Below, piece by piece: positions 12,390-22,878 of a stretch of DNA of 64,000 nucleotides (the first letter of the stretch is position 1; each line of letters starts with the position of its first letter). The stretch lies in contig ML058505.1 of assembly GCA_003013855.2 (NCBI GenBank), positions 4,333,331-4,397,330 on the forward strand, read 5' to 3'. Below the pieces are notes generated by a model that made no database searches, was not told the DNA's origin, and worked only from the letters and a program-made list of their open reading frames with translations. The translations under genes and the position numbers were made by a program. This DNA comes from Liriodendron chinense. Its lineage: Eukaryota > Streptophyta > Magnoliopsida > Magnoliales > Magnoliaceae.

Positions 12390-12865
12390 TAGGGGACCAC
12401 TATAATGTACGTGTTATATCTGTGGGACCCACTATAACGTATGTGTTATATCCACGACGTCCATTCATTTTTTTAGATGATTTTAGCTCATCAACTAAAA
12501 AATGAGGCAGAACCAAAGCTTAAGTGGACCACACCACAAAAAAAAAACAGTGGGGATTGAATGCCTAACATTGAAAACTTATTGGGATCCACAGAAGTTT
12601 TGGATCAAGTTGATATTTTTATTTTCCCTTAATCCACGTCCATGTGACCTTGTGAACAAATTTGATGGCAGATAAACATCATAGTGAGCCCTGAGAAGGT
12701 TTCAACAGTAGGCGTTATCATCCCCACAATTTTCTATGGAACGTTCCACTTGACCTTTGGGTCTGCCTCATTTTTTTTTGCTCATGCCTTAAACTGATCC
12801 AAAAAAAAAAAAAAATGGATGAACGGTGTGGATATAGTGCACACATCATGATGGGGCCAAAGATC
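12390..12865. repeat. Foldback family copy (nearly complete)
   Basis: GGGACCCACTATAACGTATG through GGACCACACCACA, TTGAAAACTTATTGGGATCC and CATCATAGTGAGCCC, then the inverted arm ending ACACATCATGATGGGGCC. A partial tandem repeat of the left end (GGGACCACTATAATGTACG) lies at 12393-12420. Confidence 0.75.
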
Positions 12866-13151
12866 TTTCCCACGTCAACACGGCTGCCTACCAAATTAGC
12901 CCTTCGAGATCTTCCAGTGGAGGGGCAAAGTTGGCATTTACAAAAAGATATTAATTAAGAATCACTTACCGCAATTAGTGATAAGTGTTAAGTCAAAAGA
13001 TGAAAGCTTAAAAAACTGGATATTTTTTCAGTGAAAATCCATATTAAGTACTTCATCTTTTGGATTTACCAAACGGTCTGAATCAAGAAAAATAACTGAA
13101 AATAGCTATATTAAGTGATAAGTCTAGAAAATAAGTTCCACCAAACAAGCC

Positions 13152-13262
13152 CTTGGTTTAAAACTACAGAAGGGAAAATAAGAAATGAAAAGGGAAAAAA
13201 GGGCCTGCTAAGAGAGAGACCAGAGTGGTCCTTTTATAGTAGAAGATGGCTTTGTAAATGGT
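13152..13262 (-). repeat. Pararetrovirus terminal repeat, copy 1 (promoter-proximal part)
   Basis: It matches 24311-24426, for example GGTTTAAAACTACAGAAGGG and CCAGAGTGGTCCTTTT. It carries the intact TATA box. Upstream on the viral strand (above 13262) unique viral sequence continues, whereas the other copy ends in satellite. Confidence 0.85.
13230..13239 (-). promoter_or_regulatory. Putative pregenomic RNA TATA box (copy 1)
   Basis: CTATAAAAGG on the - strand, upstream of GACCACTCTGGTCTCTCTC. It lies at the start of the terminally repeated leader, where a pararetroviral pregenomic RNA promoter is expected. The equivalent site in copy 2 (near 24393) reads TTACAAAAGG and has lost the TATA core. 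Confidence 0.6.
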
Positions 13263-13640
13263 GCGAGAAGTGTTGCGCTAGACTTTGTAAATGGTACAAG
13301 AAGTGTTACGCTGGCGATGCTGTTTTAATCCGCAAGAGCCGAGAAGCATTGTTCTAGCATAGCTGTCTTATTTTTGCTATAGTAACTTTTATTTTTTAGC
13401 TGCTACAGTAAACTGGTACAGTGACGTGCTACAGTGACTTGCTATATTATTTTCGATAATTGGTGCTTTAGTAAATTGCTACAGTACTTTTGTCTTTTCT
13501 TGCTATAGTAAAATTGTTATAGTATTTGTCGGCAATTGGATCTGGTGTTGGTCTATCAGATCTTTTCTAGCGAATCGGATTTGAAGCTACATTGGTCTGT
13601 TGAGTTGTTATTGCATAAAGGAAAATGGATCGTAATTTGT
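13263..13640 (-). other. Pararetrovirus intergenic/promoter-upstream region
   Basis: Unique viral sequence between the end of the second ORF and the promoter. It contains several copies of a GCTACAGTAA / GTGACTTGCTA-like decamer (13395-13520), which could be remains of an enhancer region. No coding frame is seen. Confidence 0.5.
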
Positions 13641-14012
13641 AATTACTTGTGGCTCTTGTGAATGGCTTGAAACTTGTGGCGCTTGTGGTTGGCTTGAAAT
13701 TTCTAATAAATCATCTTCTTCATCATCTCCTAATTCTGAACTTGCTTCACTAAAAATTTGTTTGTATTTATGCTTTGTCGTTGCTGCTGCTAACCTTACT
13801 TGTATACTGCTCTTTGAACTTAAGAAATCATGATCTTGTACTGGATTTTTGCTAATTTGTAGATGCTGTTGAAAAAGCTTTTTAATTGTTGCTATTGTGA
13901 CTTTGTCTTGCTTAGTCTCATGTCACCATTTGATTTTGAATTTTTGAACTAGATATTCTGGTTGGGGAAGTGGCTCTATCGGAGTAATATGGTACTCCCA
14001 CATAAGAATTTA
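13641..14012 (-). pseudogene. Pararetrovirus second ORF, C-terminal fragment
   Basis: In one frame the - strand reads MWEYHITPIEPLPQPEYL, then KFKIKW with a stop directly after it. It continues through VRLAAATTKHKYKQIF and the acidic run SELGDDEEDDLLE to a terminal stop near 13641. Its upstream part lies beyond the LTR-type insertion at 14013-17051. The function of this protein in florendovirus-like genomes is unknown to me. Confidence 0.65.
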
Positions 14013-17000
14013 TGCGTCACACCCCGAAAATTAGGTGTCGGGTAGTCCGCGGCTCCGACTCTTCCGGGGTGACTGTATTTTGCGGAAGTATAGTTTAATA
14101 ACACAAATCCATGGCATCAGCTCATAAATAGAGATTTAAGCTAAACAATGTACAATATAGTCTGAGTTAAAGTATAAATACATATAGTCATCCACACGAC
14201 CAAGGAGTCCATTCAGCTGGGGCTCAATATATACATGTACAATGAATTCTCTATGAATATCGACCTAATACGTCCAATTCAATGTAGAAAATGAAACGCA
14301 CGATATAGGTAAGCCAACAGGTCTTGCATCTCATGTATCAAGTGGCAACAACTCCTGCATCAAAATAACTGGTTGGTGTTTTAAAACACCCCCCAGGTGG
14401 GAGTGAGTAATCATACTCAGTGTTACCATTCCCTAAGTTAAACATGTTATCAACACAATCAAGTACAAGTAATGAAGCATAACAAATGGTGGGGCTCTCA
14501 CACCTACCACCCCAGCATCATTAGAAAAGATAACTTCACAATCAAGTTCCTATTCTAGTTGAATAATGTATGCAACTATGATTGCAAATGTTATGTTCCG
14601 AAAAAATAAACGGTGGGGTTACCACCCAGCGGCGGCATCGGACCAATGCACATGAAAATGTAGTGAATGCATATTTGCCAAGTATTTATTTAATTTCGTA
14701 TTCAATCGGCAGTATTGGTGAAGCCAAAATACCTCAATTTTATCAAGAGTCTTATAAACAGGAACACGGCCGACAAGAACGCAGCCGAACACTAGACAGC
14801 GAGGAAAGCCGGACACTAGACAGTGGCCTTACCGAACACTGGACAATGCCAGGTTGGGGTACCCTCTACCAGGCCAGGGACCCACCGCCAGGCCAGGGCG
14901 TCCTATGCCTGGCTCCTGGAATCCAAATTTAGGTCCGTCACCCAACATGACTGAATAATGAATCAAATAGTAAGGGTATCGATGCCTTAAAATGTCATAT
15001 GCATGGTAATGGATCGTCACCCAAGATTAATGATGGTAGGCTCGTCACCTAGCGTCGGTGCTCAAGACTCTTGATAAGACCATCAGGATCAATACCGGTC
15101 AAAGACAACACAAGCACAGTTACCCATATACCATGCCTGACCCATGAGCTTCAGTATATAGGATTCAATGCTCAAGGCTATTGGAGGGCTCATCACCCAC
15201 ACCAGCCAAAGACAGCATAAACACAGTTACCTATATTCCATGTCTAGCCCATGAGACTTGATACGTACAGTTATAAGTGACTGCACAACAATGGTAATTG
15301 TGGTATTCGAGATTCTACAGAATATGTAACAATGATAAAATAAATATAATTAACCCTGAAATTGACTGATTTGGTAGGCCGTGAGAAACATCAACCAAAT
15401 CGATATAGCTAGGGTCGGTCGATCATGTTACTCTCAAGTTGACCAAACAAGTCCATGACGGCCAAACCTAAGTAGGCAGTCCATAAATTGTGATTTTTAG
15501 AGATTAGTCTCAATCATGTCAATTAAATAATATACTAAGCATGTTGTGAGAAAAATAGAACATCATAGCATTCATTGTCTCAATCAGGCATAAAACCAAA
15601 CAGTTAATATGCGATAAACTTCATTTCATATATGGGCGTAAAATCAAACATTTGGCGTGCTATTGCAGGCCAACTCATCAAATTCACAATCAGGCACTAG
15701 CCTGGGTGGATGGTAATTCACTTACTCAAGCATATGTGGACTTCTGTTCACTTAGGAATTTCATCAAACACTTGATATATACAACACATTAAATTGCATA
15801 TTTTCATAAAATCGATTCAAATGGGCAATCAATCCACATATCGAAGTAAGCATGTAATTAATCAACACATACAAAACATCAATCATAAACATAAATCATT
15901 CGACATTCAATTTTGAATGAAATTCAAGAAAAATTAAATTTTCACTATCTGGAACCCTCATGGGCTGATAATAGCCAACTTAGAAGAATACTTCTCACCT
16001 GTGTTGGTGAATCCACACGCTAACAACATCTAGAGCAATTGATTCGAAAAAAGTAGCGATAATCCTACATAAGTTCAAATAAATATGGTTTTGAGAAAGA
16101 AAAGTCCGATTTGGGTTTGTAATTTGGAGTGTAGATCAAAGTATTACCTATGATTGATAGTTAGCATCGATCGATTGAAGAATTCGGAGACGAATTCGGG
16201 AGAAATCTCCAATTCCTAGCTACCCAAAATCCCTAATTTCATCTCAAATGAAATTCTCAAATGGGGCTGACTATTTATAGTTCCAGATGGCCCAAGGTTG
16301 AGGCGAGTCACACAACTCACCCTCTCTGGTCTTGATCTAAGTTGTGCAGTTTGGGACAAGGTATCGGGTATTTGATGTAGGGGAAAGGTCAAACCTATTA
16401 AGACAATCGATTCCGCGTAGATTCGTGATCAACGGCCCACTAACGAACGGTTTATAGTTGTTCTAGGTTTTCATGACACCATTTAAATGATTTAGAAAAC
16501 AAGGTTCAATGAATCCTTTCACTAGGTCGTAGCGGGCATAGCTAGGTACATGATGTGATATAAGGGGTGCATTTATTTGCAAGTTAAGGGCAATTAATCT
16601 CATTCGTATGGTTTTACATGTCAAAATGCCTATTTTGTCAAATCGGTTTCTAAACTCAAGATAATCGAGATTTGATTCATTGATTAAGGTAATCTAAGGT
16701 GGATCTGCATTGTGAATTGGTTATATAGGTTAATCTATTGTGATTTCAATAAATCATAGATCGAGATTCATTAATTAACGGATCAGATGTATGATTAGAC
16801 GATTAAAGAGAAATCGGCATCTATTTATAATAGCTGACGAAGAATGTACGGTTAGATTGATGTATCTAAATGTCTTACGATGTTTCGATCGAATCGGATC
16901 GTTCAAACTAGGATTTTCAATACAAATCTTCTATAATCTTGGTTCTAAATCAGGCGTCTGCACTTTCAATTGATAATTAAATCAGAAAAAAAAAAATTGA

Positions 17001-17051
17001 GGTGCTTGTGTACTCTCGAGGCTCAAGGATTGAAATTTCTAAGGCGTTACA
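14013..17051 (-). mobile_element. 3.0-kb solo-LTR-like element inserted in the viral second ORF
   Basis: On the - strand it runs from TGTAACGCCTTAGAAATTTC to TTTTCGGGGTGTGACGCA, so it starts TG, ends CA and has short inverted ends. The viral reading frame resumes on both sides. The TGTAACGCC start and length of about 3 kb suggest a long LTR of a Ty3/gypsy (Tekay/Del-like) element reduced to a solo LTR. No gag-pol coding is seen inside. The flanking 5-mers (CATGG and TAAAT) do not match, so the target duplication is lost or the ends are slightly off. Confidence 0.55.
16271..16280 (-). promoter_or_regulatory. TATA box in solo-LTR-like element
   Basis: CTATAAATAG on the - strand, about 775 bp inside the presumed LTR start at 17051, which would give a U3 of that length. 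Confidence 0.45.
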
Positions 17052-17979
17052 CCATGGTAATAAGAAAAAAGTGAAATACGTAAGAAGAGAAAAGTTATAA
17101 GTTTAATGAGTGGAGAATTTGTAGTTGTTAAGAAAACAAGAATAACATTTTTATATCTTTTTGGGAATGATTGAAATATTTAGGCCAAAATACTTTCAAA
17201 ATCAGATAAATCAGTGAGGAAATTTTAAACTATTTTTTGTTACAAAATGAAAAAACCATGAATGCCTCAAAGTTTTATTTTGTCTAAAAAAATGTATAAA
17301 TTCATACATCTTGGTAATCAAAATAAGTGTAACTTGAAAGGCTAAATTGTCTTGAAAATTATATAGGAGTATAGGGTTCTTGTTTCCAATCCGAAAGATG
17401 TAAAACTTTAACTATTTGATATTTTGGATGAGTAACTTTACTACGATCAATATTATTATAATGATGCGTAAAAATACATAATTCAGTATCGACTAAAATA
17501 AATTGTAATAACTTTATAGTTTGGCACTTATCATAGTTGGTCAGTGTCATCTTAGTAAAAACATAGTTTGTAAAACTTATGATACATTTTTTTGTTGAAA
17601 TTCTGTTTCAATAGGGAAAAGAGTAAATATCTCTTTTTTTGTAACTATATTGTGGTTGAAAATTGATTTTTGAGAAATCTGTGTCTAACTACTCTTGTTG
17701 AACTTCATCTTTTGTAAGAACACTTGCATAACTTTGTGAGGTTGGATTTTTGGAGGAAAATAGACTAAGGTTAAGTGTAGGATAATCATTATGAAGAGGA
17801 CTAAATGAATTTGGAGAAAATAAAATTGCTGATCAAAGGCTTGAAGCAACAGTGGAACCTATTGGTGATCTAAATAGAGCTTGTTGGATTCTAGCTCTTA
17901 GAGAAGAGCTACTTGAAGGTCTTGTGGGAGATAAAATGGGAGGTCCGTAATCATCTTTACTTATTAGCTTTGCAGCCAT
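17052..17979 (-). pseudogene. Pararetrovirus second ORF, N-terminal part
   Basis: An ATG at 17979 opens MAAKLISKDDYGPPILSPTR, followed by a Ser-rich segment and IQQALFRSPIGSTVASS, then a stop. Further stops are scattered towards 17052, where the LTR-type insertion interrupts it. With the fragment at 13641-14012 the ORF would span about 430 codons. It begins just at the end of the RNase H frame. Confidence 0.6.
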
Positions 17980-18700
17980 AGTTTTCTTATAAAAATTCTC
18001 TGAAAAGAAAATCAGAAAGACTATTAGTCTCTTCTTTTATAAATTCTATTTTGAAATCAAAACTAGATAAAATAGCTTATCATCGTGCAAATATTTGTTT
18101 ACTCACTAAATTTTTAACATATTTTTCTAAAATATATTTTGCGCTCTTGCAATATATGCGACGTAAAAATTCTTAGTTAACAAGATCACTTTGAAACTTT
18201 GAAATACATAAAACAATTTATAAAATTTCTTTTTTAATAGTATTATAATTCTTTTGTGAATAATTTCAAAATGTTTATCTAACTAGTCGTTATTGTGATT
18301 TTAATCTTTGCTCAAGAATCTCACTATATCCTATATCAGTGACATCTGTTTCTACTATTTTATATACTAAAGAATCTAGTATATGTAGTAATGGTAATGC
18401 TGTAGTATTGAGTTTTACTTTTTAAACCACATTTGTATGTTCTTGTGTCCAAGGGCTTAGATTCTTTTTTAATCTATTATAAAGAGGTTTACATATTCTA
18501 TGTAGATCTTTATAAAATTCTCCTATGTAATTTATGCTTCCTAAAAACTTTTGTAATTTAAGTTTTTAAAATTTATTAGCAATCTCTAAACATCTTTTTA
18601 TGGGTTCAATTGTTCCTTTACAAATATAATGTCTTAAAAATCTTACTTTTATCTGAAATAATTTTATTTTAGGTAGCTGATACTATTAAGTCATTTTCTA
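17980..18700 (-). pseudogene. Pararetrovirus connection and RNase H domains
   Basis: The - strand from about 18560 reads LQKFLGSINYIGEFYKDL-like sequence (with frame breaks), the connection region after the reverse transcriptase. Between 18250 and 18000 it reads IVLCISKFQSDLVN, then CKSAKYILEKYVKNLVSKQI and SSFDFKIEFIKEETNSL, a decayed RNase H. Several stops interrupt it. Confidence 0.75.
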
Positions 18701-19150
18701 TTATTACTTGTAAGAATTTTCTAAAATGTTTTCAATGTTATTCTACACTTATGAAAATATTAATATATCATCTATATAGAGTATAGAGAAATATGAATAT
18801 GAATTAAATATATTATTCATTACATTTTGAAATTTAGATGGTGTGTTCTTTAATCCGAAAGGCATAACATTACATTCGTATTGACCAAAAGGAACGTTAA
18901 ATGTTGTCTTGTATTTATCATTATCTTATATTTATATTTATCAAAATCTTGACTTCATATCAAATTTAGAGAATAAAGTAGTATTATATAATCTAGATAA
19001 TAATTCTTTTTTGTTAGGGATAGAATATCTAATCCATTGTAATATTTTCTTTAATGGTTTGTAATTAATAACTAATCTAGAAGTTCATCTTTCTATTTTT
19101 GCTTGTTTATTGACATAAAAGGCTGAACAACTCCATGGTGATTTATTTGG
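18700..19150 (-). pseudogene. Pararetrovirus reverse transcriptase
   Basis: The - strand shows LVINYKPLKKILQWIRYSIP near 19080, then SKFDMKSRF, NVPFGQYECNVMPFGLKN and LYIDDILIFS, with YIDD at 18767-18778. The order and wording of these blocks are those of caulimovirid and gypsy-type RTs. The movement protein upstream decides for Caulimoviridae. Stops fall after the KSRF block and after IFS. Confidence 0.88.
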
Positions 19151-19549
19151 TCTTATTAATATTTTATCTAATAATCCTTGTATTTCTGTTTTACAATATT
19201 TTAATATTTCTTGATTCATTTTTATAGGTATAGCTTTAGTTAGAATTTTTCTTTCATTAAAATCTTTTTCATACAGTAATTGTATTATGTATCTTTTCCT
19301 ATTACAGAATGCATGAGGAAGATCTGAACATACTTCATGTTTTAATTTAACTTTAAATGTTTCTATTTCTTTTATTAATTGAGAATTTTCTAATTGTTAT
19401 TATATTTTAATATGATTAACTTGTCTTTTTAGATATTTCACATGTTTTTACTTTTTAATGATTAAGTTGATTGATTTTGTTATTAGGAATGATTTAATCT
19501 AATTGGTATCCCTAACTTGTGGTGGATTGAAGAATTCAAATATTAAGTC

Positions 19550-19780
19550 ATTTTCCAATATTGTCAGTGTGTATTCCTATATAATCTACACTAAGAGGTT
19601 TTATTAATTCTAGAAATTGTATTCCTAAAATAACTTGTTTAGTTAAGTCTTTGATTAATAAGAAATTTATTTTAATACATATCTTTTTATTTTAGACTTA
19701 TACCTTAGATAATTTATATTTAATCATTAAGTAATTCTATCATAAGGAATGTTACCAAAGTCATAATATTTTTTAAATTT
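19550..19780 (-). pseudogene. Pararetrovirus aspartic protease remnant
   Basis: The - strand reads INFLLIKDLTKQVILGIQFL and then a PLSVDYIGIHTDN segment, which fits the C-terminal half of a retroviral-type aspartic protease (the ILG-F-L block). I could not find an intact D-T/S-G catalytic triplet. Confidence 0.55.
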
Positions 19781-19829
19781 AGTTTAATTCTTTCTACAAA
19801 TAATTTAGGTAATCCTGAAATAAATCATT

Positions 19830-21000
19830 CTTTCTAGCATACTACATTACAATCTGTTTTAAGCATAACTTTATTAATAAATACATTTTTATACCATCTA
19901 AAGTCTGATAAAGTTGGACGTCGTAAGTTGTTAAGTATTTCACTTAGCACGTTATCTTATGTTTGTAAGGTTTTCCAAGAAGTGTCTAAGTGTGGTAAAG
20001 ATAAGAGTATTAACTGCATCTTGAACTGAATGACCTTCTTCTAAAACTGGTTGTCCATTTTCATCTGTTTTATAAGAGAGTAATATAGTTTATTAATCGT
20101 ATTGTGTCATATAGTTATCACACCAGTCTTTAAGTTGTCCTGTAAAACCAAAGACAAGCATTTGGGTTGTAATAAAATCATCAGTTCGTTTACTCTTGTA
20201 GGGATTGGCTGCCATTGTAATTTCATTAGTAGCACTAATTATTTGATATTCAGATTGACCATCAATATTCCATTCATATAGTGATCCAGCATTATAGGTA
20301 GCTTATATATTTTGTCCGCATTCTTCAAATTATAAATCTACGGAGTAGGTCGAGGATAATAATTTCTGCTGTAAGAAAATAGAATAGATATAGTTGTAAT
20401 ACTATTCAATTGGTGATGAAGTTGATTTATATCTTGATCAAAAGAAGAAGAGTCTGTAGTTATTGTGGAATAATTGGAATGTTCATATCTATTTTCTAAA
20501 ACGGTTAGTCTTCCCTTTATCTTGTGAAGTGCTTGGTAGTTATATAGAAGCTAATTTTTAGATAATCTCATCGAACATTTCTTCTGTAGAGTCTTTATAT
20601 AATTTAATTCGTGTAGTAAATACACGTGGTTGAAATATTAAAATTTTTTCTTTAATTTGTGAATCTGACGAAGGAATATATGTATTACTTGAGCTAACTT
20701 TATTTGTATGTTATTCTTGAACTATATTTTCTATCCTATTAGAGGTATTTTCTACTATATCTAATTGTTCTCCTATTGTTTGTATATATTGATTTCTATA
20801 GTTATTTTGGTCGACAATTGGTATGGCTTCACAAGCTGTAAAAAATTCTGATCCTGAATCTGGAATGTGAATTATTCTAAAGGGAGTAGCTTGTATTGTG
20901 GTTCCTTTTACATTAATATTTAGTTATTCATTAGAAGGATGCATAGACTGTATTATTTTATTATTCAGTCTTCCATGTTTGAGTAATTTTACTTCTTACA
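19830..21000 (-). pseudogene. Pararetrovirus coat-protein region
   Basis: From about 20310 the - strand reads SLYEWNIDGQSEYQI, then NPYKSKRTDDFITTQMLVFG and GQLKDWCDNYMTQYD, followed by a stop and a frame change. The WNIDG and LKDWWD-like blocks are typical of caulimovirid coat proteins. The expected CCHC zinc knuckle after it is not seen. The part above 20350 is more decayed. Confidence 0.65.
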
Positions 21001-21289
21001 TTAATTTATGGCTCATCATCTAATCTCCATATATTATACTATTTGAAAAAGGGAATGATTATTTTACTCTTATCATAATATTTATAGTGTAATTTTCTAA
21101 TGAATTCTTATTCTCTCTTTTTTCTGAATGATTATCATAAAATTCTTTTGTACTAATATTATTATAAGCTTGCATAAATTCTATTACTAAATCTAAGTCA
21201 TTTAATTTAAATTATGTCTCTAGATATCATATAAAGTGAAGGAGGGTCTTACATTTGTGAGTATGTTGGTGATAGATTTTCTTACTGTA

Positions 21290-22294
21290 TGTATATAGGT
21301 TGAATTATATTATTCTACGTTCTAATTCTAGAAATTTCTATTGGTTCTTGTATAACATTAAGTTGTTTAGAAGTTGAAGTCATAGATGTTGAAGTCCTAG
21401 GTTATTCTATCCTATATACGGAAGGTGATTCATTTTCTTTATTTTGAAAGTCTTCTACTTTTAATGTTACTTGTCTGGTTGGTGTAAATTTAAGAATTAT
21501 TTTACCATCTGGATCCTCTATTATTTGATTTAGATTATTATTTTGTACGGAAACTAGTTGCTGGATATCGCCTAAATCTCAATCTATATTGGATTTAGAT
21601 AAATCAGATCGTAATAATATTATTTTGCCTTTTGGACTAGCAACTAAGGCCTTTGATGATAAACATGTATTTGTTATTTTATAATGTACTCTATATATTA
21701 TAACAATTGGTGTTTATCCTTGTTTTAAATTATATTCAAGAGTTTTAATATTTAATGTTAATATGTATAGAATTTTTTTATCTCTTAATAATACCATAAA
21801 ATTTGGATAACAGTTAAAATAAATTGGGTAATTATGTAGACTAGTTTCTACTATTCCCAATAAAAAATCTTTGAAGTTATTTCATCTAGCATCTCTTAAG
21901 GCTAGTATTGTACTTAAGTTTAATCTATTTCTATTTAAGGGTTTTATCCCTACTTGTACAAATAATAAATGTAAATAGTTATAATTTTTTTTAGATATTT
22001 ATTAATTGCTTCTTGAAATATTAATTAAAATTCTAGTGTTAAATTTTGTAATTCTACTGTTTTTTCTACAAGTTTTATTGTGTAGTCTGATAAGAACTCA
22101 AATGTTTCTAATTTGTAAATTTCTTTTGTCGGTATCTTAGGTATTTTTCAGTTTAATAAATCATTACTGTATTTTTTATAATTTACTGATGAACTATTAA
22201 TAATATTTGTATTATTAGATATTGATGCTGAGTTACTTTGTCCTTCTGATCGAAGAGAATTACTATTATTAGTGCGGAATAATTTATCCATCAT
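21290..22294 (-). pseudogene. Pararetrovirus movement protein (30K superfamily)
   Basis: An ATG at 22294 opens MMDKLFRTNNSNSLRSEG. Later the frame reads VQVGIKPLNRNRLNLS, LRDAR (21886-21900), FKDFLLGIVETSLHNYPIYF and NCYPNF, then LTLNIKTLEYNL. This is the conserved core of the 30K-type movement protein of pararetroviruses, which transports virus between cells through plasmodesmata. At least four stops interrupt it. Confidence 0.8.
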
Positions 22295-22878
22295 ATCACT
22301 ATTTGGAATAGTTTTCAGAGACTAAACTGTTCACTTTCGGATCCCTTACGGCACAACGATATTCTCTCGCCTAAAGTCATCACAGGTCCATACCTTATAA
22401 CAGTAAATCTATCTGAACATTAATTATCAATAGTGTTGATAACAGATGTCATATTCTTCACCATTAGTATTAATCTTTTCAATAGATGATAAAGTAATTC
22501 AAAACTATTTATGAGATACATTCTACTAGTGATAAGCATATATAGTAAAAGCATGTAATTATAAGAATTACTATGACTATATATTCTGGATAATCTGATA
22601 AAAGCATTGTAAATTCTATTAAATTTTCATCGCAAGTTGAAATAAAATATCTTAATAGAAATCATAAAATAGAATTTATCATGATTAATTTACTTAGCAA
22701 TAATATTTTCCATTTGCTATAAAGTGTTCATCTATGATTCCTAAACATAATGTATAAATGATAATTGTAATATATATCCATGTAATAGTTATAAATTCAA
22801 TAATATTAAAACCAGATAATACTAAACATTTTCTTTATTTGTTGAACTTGGTAAACTTGTTAAACTTGGCTTCGATAC
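22295..22878 (-). other. Pararetrovirus leader, non-repeated part
   Basis: AT-rich sequence between the terminal repeat and the movement-protein ATG, with no coding frame. A clear tRNA-Met-complementary primer site was looked for and not found. Confidence 0.5.

Larger units (their letters stand above)
10456..13151. mobile_element. 2.7-kb non-autonomous TIR element inserted in terminal repeat copy 1
   Basis: It is delimited by comparison with the uninterrupted repeat at 24310-24330. The ends are GTGCCGTTTGGTAAACTG and, inverted, GGCTTGTTTGGTGGAACT. CTTGG is present on both sides (10451-10455 and 13152-13156) and is a probable target duplication. No transposase coding is seen. It carries several foldback copies and a segment (about 10860-11225) rich in GGTTCGGTT-type sequence ending GTACCCCTA. 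The superfamily is not clear. Confidence 0.65.
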
